Source of the DNA: Nitratireductor sp. XY-223
GTDB lineage: Bacteria > Pseudomonadota > Alphaproteobacteria > Rhizobiales > Rhizobiaceae
Direction of reading: 5' to 3'
Assembly (NCBI RefSeq): GCF_004959855.1
Contig: NZ_SPNT01000003.1
Coordinates: forward strand, 248,001 to 312,000
DNA length: 64,000 bases
Program-made: the position numbers and the translations under genes
Notes under the pieces: model-generated
Seen by the model: only the letters and a program-made list of their open reading frames with translations
Databases searched by the model: none
Told to the model about the DNA's origin: nothing
Part shown: positions 28,221-39,176 of the stretch, one piece after another
Layout of the letters: every line of letters begins with the position of its first letter
How positions within the stretch are numbered: position 1 is the stretch's first letter

Positions 28221-29738
28221 ATGGTTGAATCGGAAGCCCAGGGCCGGTTGCCCGGTATTGCCCCGGTATCGGTTGTCGATATCGGCTCGAACTCCGTTCG
28301 TCTCGTCATTTACGAGGGGCTGAACCGGACGCCGACCGTGCTGTTCAACGAAAAGGTCCTGTGCGGTCTCGGCAAGGGGATCGCGGCCACGGGCATGCTG
28401 CATATCGAGGGTGTCGAGCGTGCCCTGGGCGCACTGCGCAGGTTTCGCGCCCTGTCAGAGCAGGCCCGCGCCACCCATCTCCACGTCCTGGCCACGGCCG
28501 CCGCGCGCGAGGCCGCCAACGGCCCGGATTTCATCCAGGAGGCGGAAGGGATTCTCGAACAGGAGATCCACGTCCTCAGCGGGCGCGAGGAGGCCTACTA
28601 TTCGGCGCTTGGCGTGATCGGCAGCTACTACCGGCCGGACGGCATTGTCGGCGACCTCGGCGGCGGCTCACTGGAACTCGTCGATATCGTCGGAACCGAG
28701 ATCGGCGACGGCATTACCCTCCCGGTCGGCGGGCTGCGGCTGTCGGAAGTGGCGGGCGGATCGCTGGCCAAGGCGCGCAAGATCGTGCGCACCAAGCTGG
28801 AGGCCGCGACTCTGCTCGAGAACGGCCGCGACCGCACCTTCTACGCGGTCGGGGGAACCTGGCGAAACCTGGCCAAGCTGCATATGGAATTGACCGACTA
28901 CCCGCTGCACATGACGCAGGGCTATGAGATCCCGGTTGCCAATGCGATCGATTTTCTCGCCGGCATCGAGAAGAACGGCGCGATCAAGAGCGGGGCGATG
29001 CGGGCGGTGTCGCGCAACCGCCGCAGCCTGCTGCCGTTCGGTGCCGTCGCCATGTCCGAGATCCTGCAGGCGATGCAGCCGGAAAAGGTGAGTTTCTCCG
29101 CGCTTGGCGTGCGCGAGGGGTTCCTCTATTCGCTGCTCGGCGAGCAGGAGAAGGCGCTCGATCCGCTGATTTCCGCGGCCAATGAACTGGCGATCCTGCG
29201 CGCCCGCTCGCCGGAACACGCACGCGAACTGACCGGCTGGACGGAAAAGGCGTTCAAGGCATTCGGCATTATGGAGACGGACGAGGAGGCCCGCTATCGC
29301 TGCGCCGCGTGCCTGCTCGCCGACATCAGCTGGCGCGCGCATCCCGACTATCGCGGATCCCAATCGCTCAATCTCATCGCAAACGGCACTTTCGGGGGCA
29401 TAACCCATGCCGGCCGCGCCTATATCGCGCTCGCCAACTACTATCGCTTCGAGGGTTTGCGCGACGACGGGCTCAGCGAAGCCATCGCGGCGATCGCGAC
29501 GCCCCGCCTGCAGCAATTCGCAAAACTCCTCGGCGGCCTGCTGCGCGTGAGCTACCTGTTTTCGGCATCGATGCCCGGGGTGACGCCATCGATCCGCTTC
29601 GAGCCGACGGGCCCCGACGAACTGGTGCTCATGATACCGGGTCACCTGAAGGAATTTGCCGGCGAGCGCCTCGAGGGCCGTTTGCTGCAGCTCTCAAAGC
29701 TGACGGGCAAGACGGTTTATTTCGAGATGGAGGACTGA
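28221..29738 (+). CDS. ppx: Exopolyphosphatase (Ppx/GppA family)
   Basis: A 505-residue actin/hsp70-fold phosphatase that removes terminal phosphates from polyphosphate, or pppGpp in GppA types. It has VVDIGSNSVRLVIYEG (phosphate loop 1), ATAAAREA, and GDLGGGSLELVDI (phosphate loop 2). A helical HD-like C-terminal region holds CLLADISWRAHPDYR. It follows ppk by 9 bases. Its stop abuts the convergent hydrolase stop with no gap. Confidence 0.95.
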   Translation: MVESEAQGRLPGIAPVSVVDIGSNSVRLVIYEGLNRTPTVLFNEKVLCGLGKGIAATGMLHIEGVERALGALRRFRALSEQARATHLHVLATAAAREAANGPDFIQEAEGILEQEIHVLSGREEAYYSALGVIGSYYRPDGIVGDLGGGSLELVDIVGTEIGDGITLPVGGLRLSEVAGGSLAKARKIVRTKLEAATLLENGRDRTFYAVGGTWRNLAKLHMELTDYPLHMTQGYEIPVANAIDFLAGIEKNGAIKSGAMRAVSRNRRSLLPFGAVAMSEILQAMQPEKVSFSALGVREGFLYSLLGEQEKALDPLISAANELAILRARSPEHARELTGWTEKAFKAFGIMETDEEARYRCAACLLADISWRAHPDYRGSQSLNLIANGTFGGITHAGRAYIALANYYRFEGLRDDGLSEAIAAIATPRLQQFAKLLGGLLRVSYLFSASMPGVTPSIRFEPTGPDELVLMIPGHLKEFAGERLEGRLLQLSKLTGKTVYFEMED

Positions 29739-30362
29739 CTACAATCGGGCAACGACATCGTCGCAGAGCATCAGGTCCGCATATTTCTGACCCATGTCGA
29801 AGAGATTGGCATCGTGCGGACCAAGCGCCCGGTCGCCGACACAGTCCGTGACGACGATTGGCCGAAAATTGTAACTGACCGCATCCACCACACTCGCCCG
29901 GACGCAGCCGCTGGTCGTGCAGCCCGTGACAATCACAGTATCGATGTGCTTTGCAATCAGATTGGCAGCGAGGCCGGTTCCGAAAAATGCGGACGCCTGC
30001 GTCTTACGAACGATCAATTCGCCGGAAGCCGGCGCCAGCCCCTCAATGATCTGGCTGGTATCGGCGTGTTCAGTCAATTGGCTGAGGCGCGTCGCCTTCC
30101 TGCAGAACATGCCGACATCCGAGCCGTCTTCCGCATAGACAACCCTGGTAAAGACGACCGGGATGCCTGTCTTGCGTGCGGCAGCGAGCAAAGGGCCGGT
30201 GCGGGCGGCCGCTTCGGCGATGTTTCCTCCGCCAAAGAGCTCGGGGTCGAGAAAGCCGTTGACGAAATCAACAACAAGCAGGGCAGGCGCGTTTCCGAAG
30301 CCCACTGAACCGCCATAACCTTGCCGCTCGTAAATCTTGTGTTCGCTCAATACTGCCTCCAT
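29739..30362 (-). CDS. Isochorismatase-family cysteine hydrolase
   Basis: A 207-residue hydrolase with the family triad: Asp in LLVVDFVNGF, Lys in IVRKTQASAF and Cys in VTGCTTSGCVRAS, with the cis-peptide region before it. The sequence looks closest to N-carbamoylsarcosine amidohydrolase-like members, but the substrate cannot be fixed from sequence alone. It is convergent with ppx and 18 bases downstream of rnd, so it may be the last gene of an MFS-rnd-hydrolase transcript. Confidence 0.9.
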   Translation of the reverse strand: MEAVLSEHKIYERQGYGGSVGFGNAPALLVVDFVNGFLDPELFGGGNIAEAAARTGPLLAAARKTGIPVVFTRVVYAEDGSDVGMFCRKATRLSQLTEHADTSQIIEGLAPASGELIVRKTQASAFFGTGLAANLIAKHIDTVIVTGCTTSGCVRASVVDAVSYNFRPIVVTDCVGDRALGPHDANLFDMGQKYADLMLCDDVVARL

Positions 30363-30380
30363 TTGAAAGAGGAGCCACGG

Positions 30381-31538
30381 TCAATCCTGCAATTCGACGA
30401 CCTCGACCTTGCGGTCGACAAAGCGCAGCGCCATCTCGCCGCGCAACAGTTTGAGCGCCTTCTCGCCGAACAGTTCCCGCCGCCAGCCGGCCAGCGCGCC
30501 GACTTCGGCGTTCTCGCCGTCGGCTGCGATCCGCTCGAGGTCGTCCGTATTGGCGATGACCTTCGGCGCGACCCCGTGTTTCTCGGTCGTCAGCTTCAAC
30601 AGAACCTTGAGAAGCTCGCTGGCAGCGGCGGCGCCTTCCGGCGGCTGCGAGGGTCGGGATATGCGCGGCAGGTCCTGCTTCGGCGTGGCCAGAGCACCTT
30701 CGACCGCAGCGACAACGGCGCCGCCGGCCTGCGAACGTTCCCAGCCCTTCGGGATCGTCCTGAGGCGTCCGAGCGCGGCGACGTCGCGCGGCTGTTGCTG
30801 GGCGACCTCGTAGATCGCCTCATCCTTGAGGACCCTGCGGCGCGGTATATTGCGTTCGCGCGCTTCGCGTTCACGCCAGGCCGCCACGTGTTTCATGATC
30901 TCCAGCTCTATCGGCTTGCGGACCCGCATCCGCAGCCGCCTCCAGGCATCGTCCGGATGAAGGTCGTAGGTGGAGGCCGACTCCAGCACGTCCATCTCCT
31001 CCTTGACCCAGTGTTCGCGGCCGTCCTCCTGCAGGCGTGAATTGAGCATTTTGTAAACGTCGCGCAAATGCGTCACATCGGCGAGCGCGTAACGCAGCTG
31101 CTTGTCGGAGAGCGGCCGCTGGCGCCAGTCGGTGAAGCGCGACGACTTGTCGATCTGTGCCCCGACGGTCTTTTGCACGAGTTGATCGTAGGACACCGAG
31201 TCCCCGAAGCCGCAGACCATGGCGGCAACCTGCGTGTCGAAGATCGGATGCGGGATCAGGCCGCCCCGGTGATAGATGATCTCGATGTCCTGCCGTGCCG
31301 CATGGAAAACCTTGACGACGGAGGTGTCGGCCATCAGTTCGAAGAACGGTCGCAGCTCGATGCCGTCGGCCAGCGGATCGACGATCACGGCGAGGTCGTC
31401 GGTCGCCATCTGGATGAGACAGAGTTCCGGCCAGAAGGTTGTCTCGCGAATGAATTCCGTGTCGATTGTGAGAAAATCTGATTGGGAAAGACTCTTACAG
31501 GCGGCTTCGAGGCCGCCGGTCGTACTGATGATATCCAT
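30381..31538 (-). CDS. rnd: Ribonuclease D
   Basis: A 385-residue 3'-5' exoribonuclease for tRNA 3' maturation. It shows the DEDD exonuclease motifs: LTIDTEFIRE (Exo I), KVFHAARQDIEIIY (Exo II) and YALADVTHLRDVY (Exo III, with Tyr/Asp), then an HRDC domain (VAAWREREARERNIPRRRV). It starts 13 bases after the MFS gene stop, so they are probably co-transcribed. Confidence 0.95.
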   Translation of the reverse strand: MDIISTTGGLEAACKSLSQSDFLTIDTEFIRETTFWPELCLIQMATDDLAVIVDPLADGIELRPFFELMADTSVVKVFHAARQDIEIIYHRGGLIPHPIFDTQVAAMVCGFGDSVSYDQLVQKTVGAQIDKSSRFTDWRQRPLSDKQLRYALADVTHLRDVYKMLNSRLQEDGREHWVKEEMDVLESASTYDLHPDDAWRRLRMRVRKPIELEIMKHVAAWREREARERNIPRRRVLKDEAIYEVAQQQPRDVAALGRLRTIPKGWERSQAGGAVVAAVEGALATPKQDLPRISRPSQPPEGAAAASELLKVLLKLTTEKHGVAPKVIANTDDLERIAADGENAEVGALAGWRRELFGEKALKLLRGEMALRFVDRKVEVVELQD

Positions 31539-31551
31539 GAAGGCTGTTTAC

Positions 31552-32823
31552 CTAATATTCCTTGTCTTGTCTTCCATTACCTGACCGCTCGTCGCGGGCA
31601 CGCCGCCCTTCCTTGCTGGCCATCCGGTTGAACGACAGAGAAGTCCGGAGCAGGGCATGGTAGCGCCCGCGTGCACCGCGCGGAACGGCGGCCCGCACAC
31701 GCATACGCCACAGCGTCGCGACGATCAGCGCGCCGTGCACCGCGCTGGTGAACGTGAACAGCACCGACGGACCGTAACCCTGCATCAGGGCCGAGGAGAT
31801 GAACGGTCCGAGGATCGCCCCGATCGACCAGAAGAAAAGCAGACCCGCCGCGACCTGTACGTATTGCTCCTGTGTCGCGTGGTCGTTCGCATGGGCCGCG
31901 GCGAGGGAGAAGAGCGGCAGCGAGAATGCGCCGAAGATGAAGATGCCGACATAGTTCAACACAGCGTCCGTCCCCGCAAAGCTGTTGATGAACATGCCGG
32001 CGAGTGTCGCGCCCGCGGTCGCGATTAGCAAAATGATGCGGCGGTCATAGCGGTCCGACAGCACCCCGAACGGATATTGCAGGACCGTGCCGCCCAGGAT
32101 GCCGGCGCCCATGAAGGTGGCGATCGCGGTGAGCGGTAGGCCGATCGCCTGCGCGTAGATCGGACCGATCAGGCGGAAGGTCGCGTTGGTCAGGCCGATC
32201 GCGATGCAGCTGATACAGGCGATCGGCGACAGCCGCCAGATCAGCGTCGGGCTGAACGAAAAGCTGCGTGGCGGCTTCGGATTGGAGCGGTCGGCGAGCG
32301 ATATCGGCACCAGCGACATGCTGATCATGATCGCCAGGATCGCGAAGATGGCGAAACTCGATTCCCCGAACACCGGGATGAGATATTGCGAGGCCGTCAC
32401 GACGATCATGTCGATCAGCCGGTAGATCGACAGCACCCGCGCCCGGTTCTCGTTGGTCACGCCCGAGTTCAGCCAGCTGTCGACGGTGGTGAAAAGCGAG
32501 GCGAAGCAAAGCCCGATCACAAACCGCAGCGCCATCCAGGCGATCGGATCGACGATCAGTACCAGGAGCAACGTACCGCTGGCGGCGATGGCACAGAGCG
32601 CCGAGAAAGCGCGGATGTGACCGACGGCCCGCAAAATGCGCGGCACGATGAAGCAGCCGCCCATGAAGCCGGCGAAATAGGCCGCGCCGATGACGCCGAT
32701 CACCAGCGTGGAGAAACCCTCGTCGGCGCCCCGCAGCGCGATCAGCGTGCCCTGCAGTCCGTTGCCGGCGAGCAGGATGGCGGCCGCCGCGAACAGCGGG
32801 ATGAGCGGTCTTATGGAATTCAT
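31552..32823 (-). CDS. Major facilitator superfamily transporter
   Basis: A 423-residue inner-membrane protein with about twelve hydrophobic segments. The first is preceded by MNSIRPLIPLFAAAAILLAGNGLQ, and a central charged loop (DRSNPKPPRS) lies between halves. The motif GVLSDRYDRR between helices in the second half is an MFS loop signature. The substrate is unknown. The frame is open 41 codons further upstream, but the ATG at 32823 places the first membrane helix at the N-terminus. It is divergent from aspS. Confidence 0.85.
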   Translation of the reverse strand: MNSIRPLIPLFAAAAILLAGNGLQGTLIALRGADEGFSTLVIGVIGAAYFAGFMGGCFIVPRILRAVGHIRAFSALCAIAASGTLLLVLIVDPIAWMALRFVIGLCFASLFTTVDSWLNSGVTNENRARVLSIYRLIDMIVVTASQYLIPVFGESSFAIFAILAIMISMSLVPISLADRSNPKPPRSFSFSPTLIWRLSPIACISCIAIGLTNATFRLIGPIYAQAIGLPLTAIATFMGAGILGGTVLQYPFGVLSDRYDRRIILLIATAGATLAGMFINSFAGTDAVLNYVGIFIFGAFSLPLFSLAAAHANDHATQEQYVQVAAGLLFFWSIGAILGPFISSALMQGYGPSVLFTFTSAVHGALIVATLWRMRVRAAVPRGARGRYHALLRTSLSFNRMASKEGRRARDERSGNGRQDKEY

Positions 32824-33034
32824 GGTCTGGGCGGCACGGAATCGAGGAGTCGGTTGAAGACAAATGACCATAGCACCTTCATCGGTTTTGTCGCGCCCAA
32901 TCCGGCCGATAATTTCAGCCGCTTCTTGACAAATCACGCCGGTCATGCGCTTGTCCGCGCGGCTTTCACGGTGACATGCGGCCGCTACAGGCTCGCTGTC
33001 ATTTCAGGTTCAGAAAAACAATCAGGTAAGACCG

Positions 33035-34825
33035 ATGCATCGCTATCGCAGCCATAACTGCGCCGCCCTTCGCAAATCCAATGTCGGAGACACCGTCAGA
33101 CTGTCAGGCTGGGTCCATCGCGTTCGCGACCACGGCGGTGTCCTGTTCATCGATTTGCGCGACCATTACGGCGTGACGCAGGTGGTTGCGGATCCCGATT
33201 CCGCGGCGTTCAACCTGGCTGAAACCGTGCGCGGCGAATGGGTGATCCGCATCGACGGCGACGTCAAGGCGCGTTCCGACGACACGGTCAATCCCAACCT
33301 GCCGACGGGCGAGGTCGAGGTCTATGCCCGCGAGATCGAGGTGCTGTCGGCCGCCAAGGAGCTTCCGCTGCCGGTTTTCGGCGAGCCGGACTATCCCGAG
33401 GACGTGCGCCTCAAATACCGCTTCCTCGACCTGCGGCGCGAGACGCTGCACCGGAACATCGTGCGCCGCACGGAGATCATCGCGGCGATGCGCGATCTGA
33501 TGGGCGAGGCGGGCTTTACCGAGTATTCGACGCCGATCCTGACGGCCTCTTCGCCGGAAGGCGCGCGCGACTTCCTGGTGCCGAGCCGTATCCATGAAGG
33601 CAAGTTCTACGCGCTGCCTCAGGCGCCGCAACAGTACAAGCAGCTCATCATGGCGTCCGGCTTCGACCGCTATTTCCAGATCGCGCCGTGCTTCCGCGAC
33701 GAGGATCCGCGCGCCGACCGGCTGCCGGGCGAGTTCTACCAGCTCGACGTTGAAATGAGCTTCGTCGAGCAGGAGGACATCCTGGCGACGATGGAGCCGG
33801 TCATCCGCTCCGTCTTCGAGAAATTCGCCGAGGGCAGGCCGGTGACCCAGGAATTCCGCCGCATCCCCTTTGCCGAGGCGATCCGCAAATACGGAACCGA
33901 CAAGCCGGACCTTCGCAACCCCATCGAGATGGAAGCGGTCACCGAGCACTTCGCCGGCTCCGGTTTCAAGGTCTTTGCAAACATGATCGCCAACGACCCG
34001 AAGGTCGAGGTCTGGGCGATACCGGCCAAGACCGGCGGCAGCCGCGCCTTCTGCGACCGGATGAATTCCTGGGCGCAAGGAGAGGGCCAGCCGGGCCTCG
34101 GCTACATCTTCTGGCGCGAGGAGGAAGGCGCCGTCGCCGGCGCCGGGCCGCTCGCCAAGAACATCGGGCCGGAACGCACCGATGCCATCCGCGGCCAGCT
34201 CGGCCTGGAAGCGGGCGACGCCTGCTTCTTCGTCGCCGGCGTGCCGGAAAAATTCGTCGGCTTCGCGGGCGATGCACGCACGCGCGTGGGCGAGGAACTG
34301 GAACTGATCGACACCGAACGGTTCGATCTGTGCTGGATCGTCGACTTTCCCTTCTACGAATGGAACGACGAGGAAGACCGGCTCGACTTCTCGCACAACC
34401 CGTTCTCGATGCCGCAGGGCGGTCTGGAAGCGCTGGAGAGCAAGGACCCGAAATCGATCCTCGCCTACCAGTACGACGTTGTCTGCAACGGCTTCGAGAT
34501 CGGTTCGGGCGGGATCCGCAACCACGTTCCGGAACTTATGGTCAAGGCCTTCGGCCTGGTCGGGTTCGATGCGGACGTGGTCGAGGAACGCTTTGGCGGG
34601 CTTTACCGCGCGTTTCAATACGGCGTGCCGCCCCACGGCGGCATGGCGGCGGGCATCGACCGCATCGTCATGCTGCTGGTCGGAGCAAAGAACCTGCGCG
34701 AAGTGACCATGTTCCCGATGAACCAACAGGCGCAGGACCTGCTGATGAGCGCGCCGGGAGAGGCCGACGCGGCCCAGTTGCGCGAGCTCAATTTGAGGAT
34801 CATCCCGGTCGCCCGGGAGGAATGA
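33035..34825 (+). CDS. aspS: Aspartyl-tRNA synthetase
   Basis: A 596-residue class II synthetase of the bacterial type. It has the OB-fold anticodon domain ([19 protein letters not shown]), class II motif 2 ([20 protein letters not shown]), the bacterial GAD insertion, and motif 3 ([14 protein letters not shown]). Length matches bacterial enzymes. A strong terminator follows at 34841. Confidence 0.98.
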   Translation: MHRYRSHNCAALRKSNVGDTVRLSGWVHRVRDHGGVLFIDLRDHYGVTQVVADPDSAAFNLAETVRGEWVIRIDGDVKARSDDTVNPNLPTGEVEVYAREIEVLSAAKELPLPVFGEPDYPEDVRLKYRFLDLRRETLHRNIVRRTEIIAAMRDLMGEAGFTEYSTPILTASSPEGARDFLVPSRIHEGKFYALPQAPQQYKQLIMASGFDRYFQIAPCFRDEDPRADRLPGEFYQLDVEMSFVEQEDILATMEPVIRSVFEKFAEGRPVTQEFRRIPFAEAIRKYGTDKPDLRNPIEMEAVTEHFAGSGFKVFANMIANDPKVEVWAIPAKTGGSRAFCDRMNSWAQGEGQPGLGYIFWREEEGAVAGAGPLAKNIGPERTDAIRGQLGLEAGDACFFVAGVPEKFVGFAGDARTRVGEELELIDTERFDLCWIVDFPFYEWNDEEDRLDFSHNPFSMPQGGLEALESKDPKSILAYQYDVVCNGFEIGSGGIRNHVPELMVKAFGLVGFDADVVEERFGGLYRAFQYGVPPHGGMAAGIDRIVMLLVGAKNLREVTMFPMNQQAQDLLMSAPGEADAAQLRELNLRIIPVAREE

Positions 34826-34840
34826 CACCCGCCAGATCGA

Positions 34841-34870
34841 AAAAGACCCGCCTCACGGCGGGTCTTTTTT
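34841..34870 (+). terminator. Bidirectional rho-independent terminator after aspS
   Basis: A perfect 12-bp stem (34841-34852 with 34857-34868), TCAC loop, with A-tract before and T-tract after. It can end aspS on the plus strand and the exported-protein gene (stop at 34875) on the minus strand. Confidence 0.93.
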
Positions 34871-34874
34871 GTTT

Positions 34875-36068
34875 CTAGTTCTCGTTCGCGGTGACCGATA
34901 CGTTCATCACCTGCGGCAGCGTTTGCGGCGCGCCCATCGCCGATCCGGCAATCGAGGCGAAGGGCAGGGGAGCATCCGGCTTGGCGCTGATCTCGATGCT
35001 CTTCGGATCCGACAGGTAAAGGCTGACGGCCTCCGTCACCTGCTGCTGGAACTCGGGATTCTGAAGCTGCGCAAGAACCAGGGGCAGCATGCCCTGCAGG
35101 CCCTGGACCATCTGGTCTCGGCTCATGCCCTGCTGGCTGGCCACCATGTCGAGGATCTTGTTGGTCAGCGACGCGTCGTCGAAGCGGACCGACATGCTGT
35201 TGAAGGTGAGCTGCTGCATCATGCCCATCATGGCAAGCCCCATCGCCTGCTGGGCCTTGGCGTCGTCCTCCTGGCTGGCCATCTGCTCCTGCATCTGCTG
35301 CAGGCCCTTGATGAATTCGAGCGTGTAGCCCGAGATCGAGAACTGCAGGTCGAGGCGGCCGACATCGTCCAGCGTTAGAGCGTATTCCGACAAGGTGATC
35401 TCGCCCGTGGGCAGCGCCCAGTAGCCGTTGATGACGATGTCGCCATTGATGTTCTGGTAGCCCATACCGTCGATCGCCTGGCGGGCCTGCGCATCCTCCA
35501 CAGCGCCGAGATCGACCTCAAGGCCGTCGATCCGTGCGTCGAAATCGACCCGCGTGTTGTCGGAGTTCTTGGAGGTCTTGGTCACCGATCGGGACGCCTG
35601 GAACACGTCATTGCCCTCGACGTTCAGCACGATCGGCCCGGTAGAGACGGCATCGTAGAACAGGAGATCGTCCAGCGTATTGCCGCCGGGTTCGGCCGGT
35701 ACATGCAGGTTCTCGACCTTCAGGTCGCTGACGGAGAACGTCACATCTTCGGCCGAGAACTCGATCTTGTCTTCCGTCAGGGAATCGGCCTTGTAGCCGC
35801 CCGATCCGTCTTCCGATACGCCGTTGAAGGTCAGATCGCCGAAATTCAACCCTTCTTCCTCGCCCGGCATTTCCATGGTCACGTCATTGATGACGATCGT
35901 GTCCCCCTGGCCGGAGGCACTGCCATAGGTGATCTCTGCGCCCTGGGCGGCATAGGCGGCGGCGAATTTCTTGGCGAAATCCTCCGCGTCGAGAGCCGCG
36001 GCCCATTGGGTGGTCGCCAGCAGGGCGACGCCCGCAAATAGTCCGGATTTGAAAGATTGGGCGCGCAT
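34875..36068 (-). CDS. Exported protein of unknown function
   Basis: A 397-residue protein with a signal peptide (cleavage likely after WAAA near residue 25). The mature part is acidic and beta-rich with repeated phrases (VINDVTMEMPG, LTFNGV, VTFSVSDLKVENL), a Gln/Met-rich helix near residues 245-275 (LQQMQEQMASQEDD) and a C-terminal segment with no further motif. It is probably periplasmic or at the outer membrane and resembles conserved rhizobial proteins without a known role. An AGGAC site precedes the ATG at 36068, which was chosen over one 21 codons upstream. Divergent from parC. Confidence 0.8.
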   Translation of the reverse strand: MRAQSFKSGLFAGVALLATTQWAAALDAEDFAKKFAAAYAAQGAEITYGSASGQGDTIVINDVTMEMPGEEEGLNFGDLTFNGVSEDGSGGYKADSLTEDKIEFSAEDVTFSVSDLKVENLHVPAEPGGNTLDDLLFYDAVSTGPIVLNVEGNDVFQASRSVTKTSKNSDNTRVDFDARIDGLEVDLGAVEDAQARQAIDGMGYQNINGDIVINGYWALPTGEITLSEYALTLDDVGRLDLQFSISGYTLEFIKGLQQMQEQMASQEDDAKAQQAMGLAMMGMMQQLTFNSMSVRFDDASLTNKILDMVASQQGMSRDQMVQGLQGMLPLVLAQLQNPEFQQQVTEAVSLYLSDPKSIEISAKPDAPLPFASIAGSAMGAPQTLPQVMNVSVTANEN

Positions 36069-36288
36069 ATCTTGTCCTTCCTGATATGAGATTTCTATTT
36101 TTGCAGGCGCCACCGCGGCGGCGAGTGCCATTCAAGCGTGTTAATCGGTCCAATAACAGCCTATACGGTATTTTTCGGGGCAGGGAACCTCACCAAACTG
36201 TTACATGGTTGCCCAAGGGTTATACTTCAACTGTATGGCAGTTCTGGAACCTGCACCAAGCCTTGCCGCGAATCAACGCATCGGCTAA

Positions 36289-38550
36289 GTGCAGGACATG
36301 GGAAAAAGCCTTGTTCCGCCGGGAAACGGCGACGACAGATCGGAACCGGTCGACCTCAAATCGGCGCTTGAAGAGCGCTATCTCGCCTATGCGCTTTCGA
36401 CCATCATGCATCGGGCCCTGCCGGACGTGCGCGACGGTCTGAAGCCGGTCCACCGGCGCATCGTCTACGCGATGAGCGACATGGGACTGCGTTCGAATGG
36501 CGGCTTCAAGAAGTCCGCCAAGATCGTCGGCGAGGTGATGGGTAATTTCCACCCGCACGGCGACCAGGCGATCTACGACGCGCTGGTGCGGCTCGCCCAG
36601 GATTTCGCCGTGCGCTACCCGCTGGTCAACGGGCAGGGCAATTTCGGCAATATCGACGGCGATAACGCCGCCGCCATGCGCTACACCGAATCGAAGATGA
36701 CCTCGGTGGCCGAGCTTTTGCTGCGCGGCATTGACGAGGATGCGGTCGATTTCCGCTCGACCTATGACGAGGAGAACGAGGAACCGGTGGTCCTGCCGGG
36801 CGCCTTTCCGAACCTGCTCGCCAACGGCGCGACCGGCATTGCCGTCGGCATGGCGACCTCGATCCCGCCGCACAACGCCGCCGAGCTTTGCGACGCGGCG
36901 CTGCATCTCATCAAGCATCCGAATGCGCGCCTGGACAAGATCGTTGAATTCGTGCCCGGACCCGATCTTCCGACGGGCGGCATCATCGTCGAGGACCGCG
37001 CCTCGATTCTCGAAGCTTACAAGACGGGCCGCGGCGGGTTCCGCGTGCGCGCCCGCTGGGAGAAGGAGGATGCCGGCCGCGGCGGCTACGTCATCGTCGT
37101 CACCGAGATTCCCTACCAGGTGCAGAAATCGCGGATGATCGAGAAGATCGCCGAGCTGCTGCTCGCACGCAAGCTGCCGCTGCTCGACGACATTCGCGAC
37201 GAATCCGCCGAGGACATCCGTCTGGTGCTCGTTCCCAAGAGCCGCAGTGTCGATCCGACGCTGCTGATGGAATCGCTGTTCAAGCTGACCGACCTTGAAT
37301 CGCGCGTGTCGCTCAACCTCAATGTCCTGTCGAAGGGCAAGGTGCCGAAGGTCATGTCGCTGCCGGACGTGTTGCTCGAGTGGCTGGAGCACCGCAAGGA
37401 AGTGCTGCAGCGCCGTTCGCGGCACCGGCTGGCGGCCATCGAGCGGCGGCTCGAGATCCTCGGCGGTTACCTGATCGCCTATCTCAACATCGACGAGGTG
37501 ATCCGCATCATCCGCGAGGAGGACGACCCCAAGGCCGAGCTGATGCGCCGCTACGAGCTGACGGATCTCCAGGCCGAGTCGATCCTCAACATGCGGCTGC
37601 GGTCCCTGCGCAAGCTCGAGGAAATCGAGATCCGCAAGGAGTTCGACGGTCTGACGGCGGAGAAGGCCGAAATCGAGGCGTTGCTGGCTTCCGATGAGAA
37701 GCAGTGGAAAACGGTTGCCTGGGAGATCGGCGAGGTCAAGAAGAGCTTCGGCAAGGACACCGAGATCGGCAAGCGCCGCACCGGATTCGACGATGCGCCG
37801 GAAACGGATCTCGAAGCCATCCAGCAGGCGATGATCGAGAAGGAACCGGTGACGGTGGTCGTCTCCCAGAAGGGCTGGATCCGGGCGATGAAGGGCCACC
37901 TGACGGATTATTCGGGCCTCTCCTTCAAGGAGGGCGACAAGCTGAAATTCGCCTTTCCCGCCCATACGACCGACAAGATCATCCTGTTCACCACCGGCGG
38001 CAAGTTCTACACGCTCGGCTGCGACCGGCTGCCGGGCGGGCGCGGCCACGGCGAGCCGGTGCGTATCATGGTCGATATGGACAACGACCAGGACATCGTC
38101 TCGGCCTTCGTGCACGATCCGGAGCAGAAGCTGCTGCTGGCCTCGACCGTCGGCAACGGCTTTGTCGTGCCGCAGTCGGAGATCACCGCCAATACCCGCA
38201 AGGGCAAGCAGGTGATGAACGTCAAGCTGCCGGTGGAGGCAACGCTGTGCGTTCCGGTCAGCGGCGACAGCGTCGCGGTAATAGGCGAGAACAAGAAACT
38301 GCTGATCTTCCCGCTCACGCAGCTGCCCGAAATGACCCGCGGCAAGGGCGTGCGCCTTCAGCGCTACAAGGACGGCGGCATCGCCGACGTGAAGACCTTC
38401 GCCATGGACGAGGGCCTTTCCTGGCAGGATTCGGCCGGCCGCACCCACACCAAGCCGAAGGCGGAACTCGCCGAGTGGCTCGGCGACCGCGCCCAGGCCG
38501 GCCGCGTTGCCCCGCGGGGTTTTCCGCGAGCAGGGCATTTCGGCGGGTAG
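36289..38550 (+). CDS. parC: ParC: topoisomerase IV subunit A
   Basis: A 753-residue type IIA topoisomerase subunit that decatenates chromosomes with ParE. It shows [52 protein letters not shown] and [11 protein letters not shown] with the active-site Tyr; a beta-pinwheel C-terminal domain follows without an evident GyrA box. The length fits ParC, not the larger GyrA. The start is either GTG at 36289 or ATG at 36298; the ribosome binding site does not settle it. Confidence 0.94.
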   Translation: MQDMGKSLVPPGNGDDRSEPVDLKSALEERYLAYALSTIMHRALPDVRDGLKPVHRRIVYAMSDMGLRSNGGFKKSAKIVGEVMGNFHPHGDQAIYDALVRLAQDFAVRYPLVNGQGNFGNIDGDNAAAMRYTESKMTSVAELLLRGIDEDAVDFRSTYDEENEEPVVLPGAFPNLLANGATGIAVGMATSIPPHNAAELCDAALHLIKHPNARLDKIVEFVPGPDLPTGGIIVEDRASILEAYKTGRGGFRVRARWEKEDAGRGGYVIVVTEIPYQVQKSRMIEKIAELLLARKLPLLDDIRDESAEDIRLVLVPKSRSVDPTLLMESLFKLTDLESRVSLNLNVLSKGKVPKVMSLPDVLLEWLEHRKEVLQRRSRHRLAAIERRLEILGGYLIAYLNIDEVIRIIREEDDPKAELMRRYELTDLQAESILNMRLRSLRKLEEIEIRKEFDGLTAEKAEIEALLASDEKQWKTVAWEIGEVKKSFGKDTEIGKRRTGFDDAPETDLEAIQQAMIEKEPVTVVVSQKGWIRAMKGHLTDYSGLSFKEGDKLKFAFPAHTTDKIILFTTGGKFYTLGCDRLPGGRGHGEPVRIMVDMDNDQDIVSAFVHDPEQKLLLASTVGNGFVVPQSEITANTRKGKQVMNVKLPVEATLCVPVSGDSVAVIGENKKLLIFPLTQLPEMTRGKGVRLQRYKDGGIADVKTFAMDEGLSWQDSAGRTHTKPKAELAEWLGDRAQAGRVAPRGFPRAGHFGG

Positions 38551-38568
38551 TGGATATGCGTCAGGCGC

Positions 38569-39060
38569 TCAATGGCCATGGGTTTTAAGAAATAGTATGC
38601 AGTCTCTAAAAGGCGGCTCACTCGACAGAATTGTTATTTTTTCCCGCACCAGCTCTGCGGCTGAACTATCGGTCAGCCCGAAATCTTTGGGTGCGTTACC
38701 ACCAAACAGGAATTCGGCAGCCTGGCCGTCCATGGTCTCCAAAACCCTGGTGCAAATTGTCCTCAACTCAGCGGCATTGTCAGCGCGACTGTCTTGCGCA
38801 TCGCGGCATTGCAGGACGGACACCAGCAAGTCCCCCTCATAGAGGTCGCCCGATGCGAGTGGATTTTCGCGGAGCACATCAATAGCCCTTGGGAGCAAGT
38901 GATATAGACCGATATCTTGCCCGATCATAACCCGGAGATCTTCAGTGGAGAACTGGTCGAGCGGCTTGCGCCTCAATGCGTGACAGGTTTGAACCAGAGG
39001 CGAGCCGTCTTCGGCCTCGCCCCAGTCATCGCCCTCAAGCTCCTCCAGCGTCTTGCTCAT
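38569..39060 (-). CDS. Orphan contact-dependent-inhibition-type immunity protein
   Basis: A 163-residue cytoplasmic protein whose first hundred residues match the CdiI-like immunity family (as I recall it): KTLEELEGDDWGE, CHALRRKPLDQFSTEDLRVMIGQDIGL, then ENPLASGDLYEGDLL. Such proteins bind and block the toxic C-terminal domain of a CdiA/polymorphic toxin. No cdiA, cdiB or toxin fragment lies next to it: neighbours are parC and a methyltransferase. It may be a remnant or an acquired defence against kin toxins. The stop is 18 bases from the parC stop, in convergent orientation. Confidence 0.75.
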   Translation of the reverse strand: MSKTLEELEGDDWGEAEDGSPLVQTCHALRRKPLDQFSTEDLRVMIGQDIGLYHLLPRAIDVLRENPLASGDLYEGDLLVSVLQCRDAQDSRADNAAELRTICTRVLETMDGQAAEFLFGGNAPKDFGLTDSSAAELVREKITILSSEPPFRDCILFLKTHGH

Positions 39061-39176
39061 TCTTTAATCCTGAAGCATCTCTTGCCGCTTTGTCGAGGAC
39101 TCATGTAGAGTCACTTCTAAGCCTGCCAAATTTCAAGCGCCAAATCTTTTCGCATCTTGCTAACGGGACCAGATCC

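Noticed and set aside
33104-34828. 574-residue minus-strand open frame opposite aspS
   Set aside because: It is the antisense of a well-supported essential gene; long antisense frames are expected in GC-rich DNA.
36220-38538. 772-residue minus-strand open frame opposite parC
   Set aside because: Antisense of parC with no recognisable domain; codon pattern explained by the parC frame.
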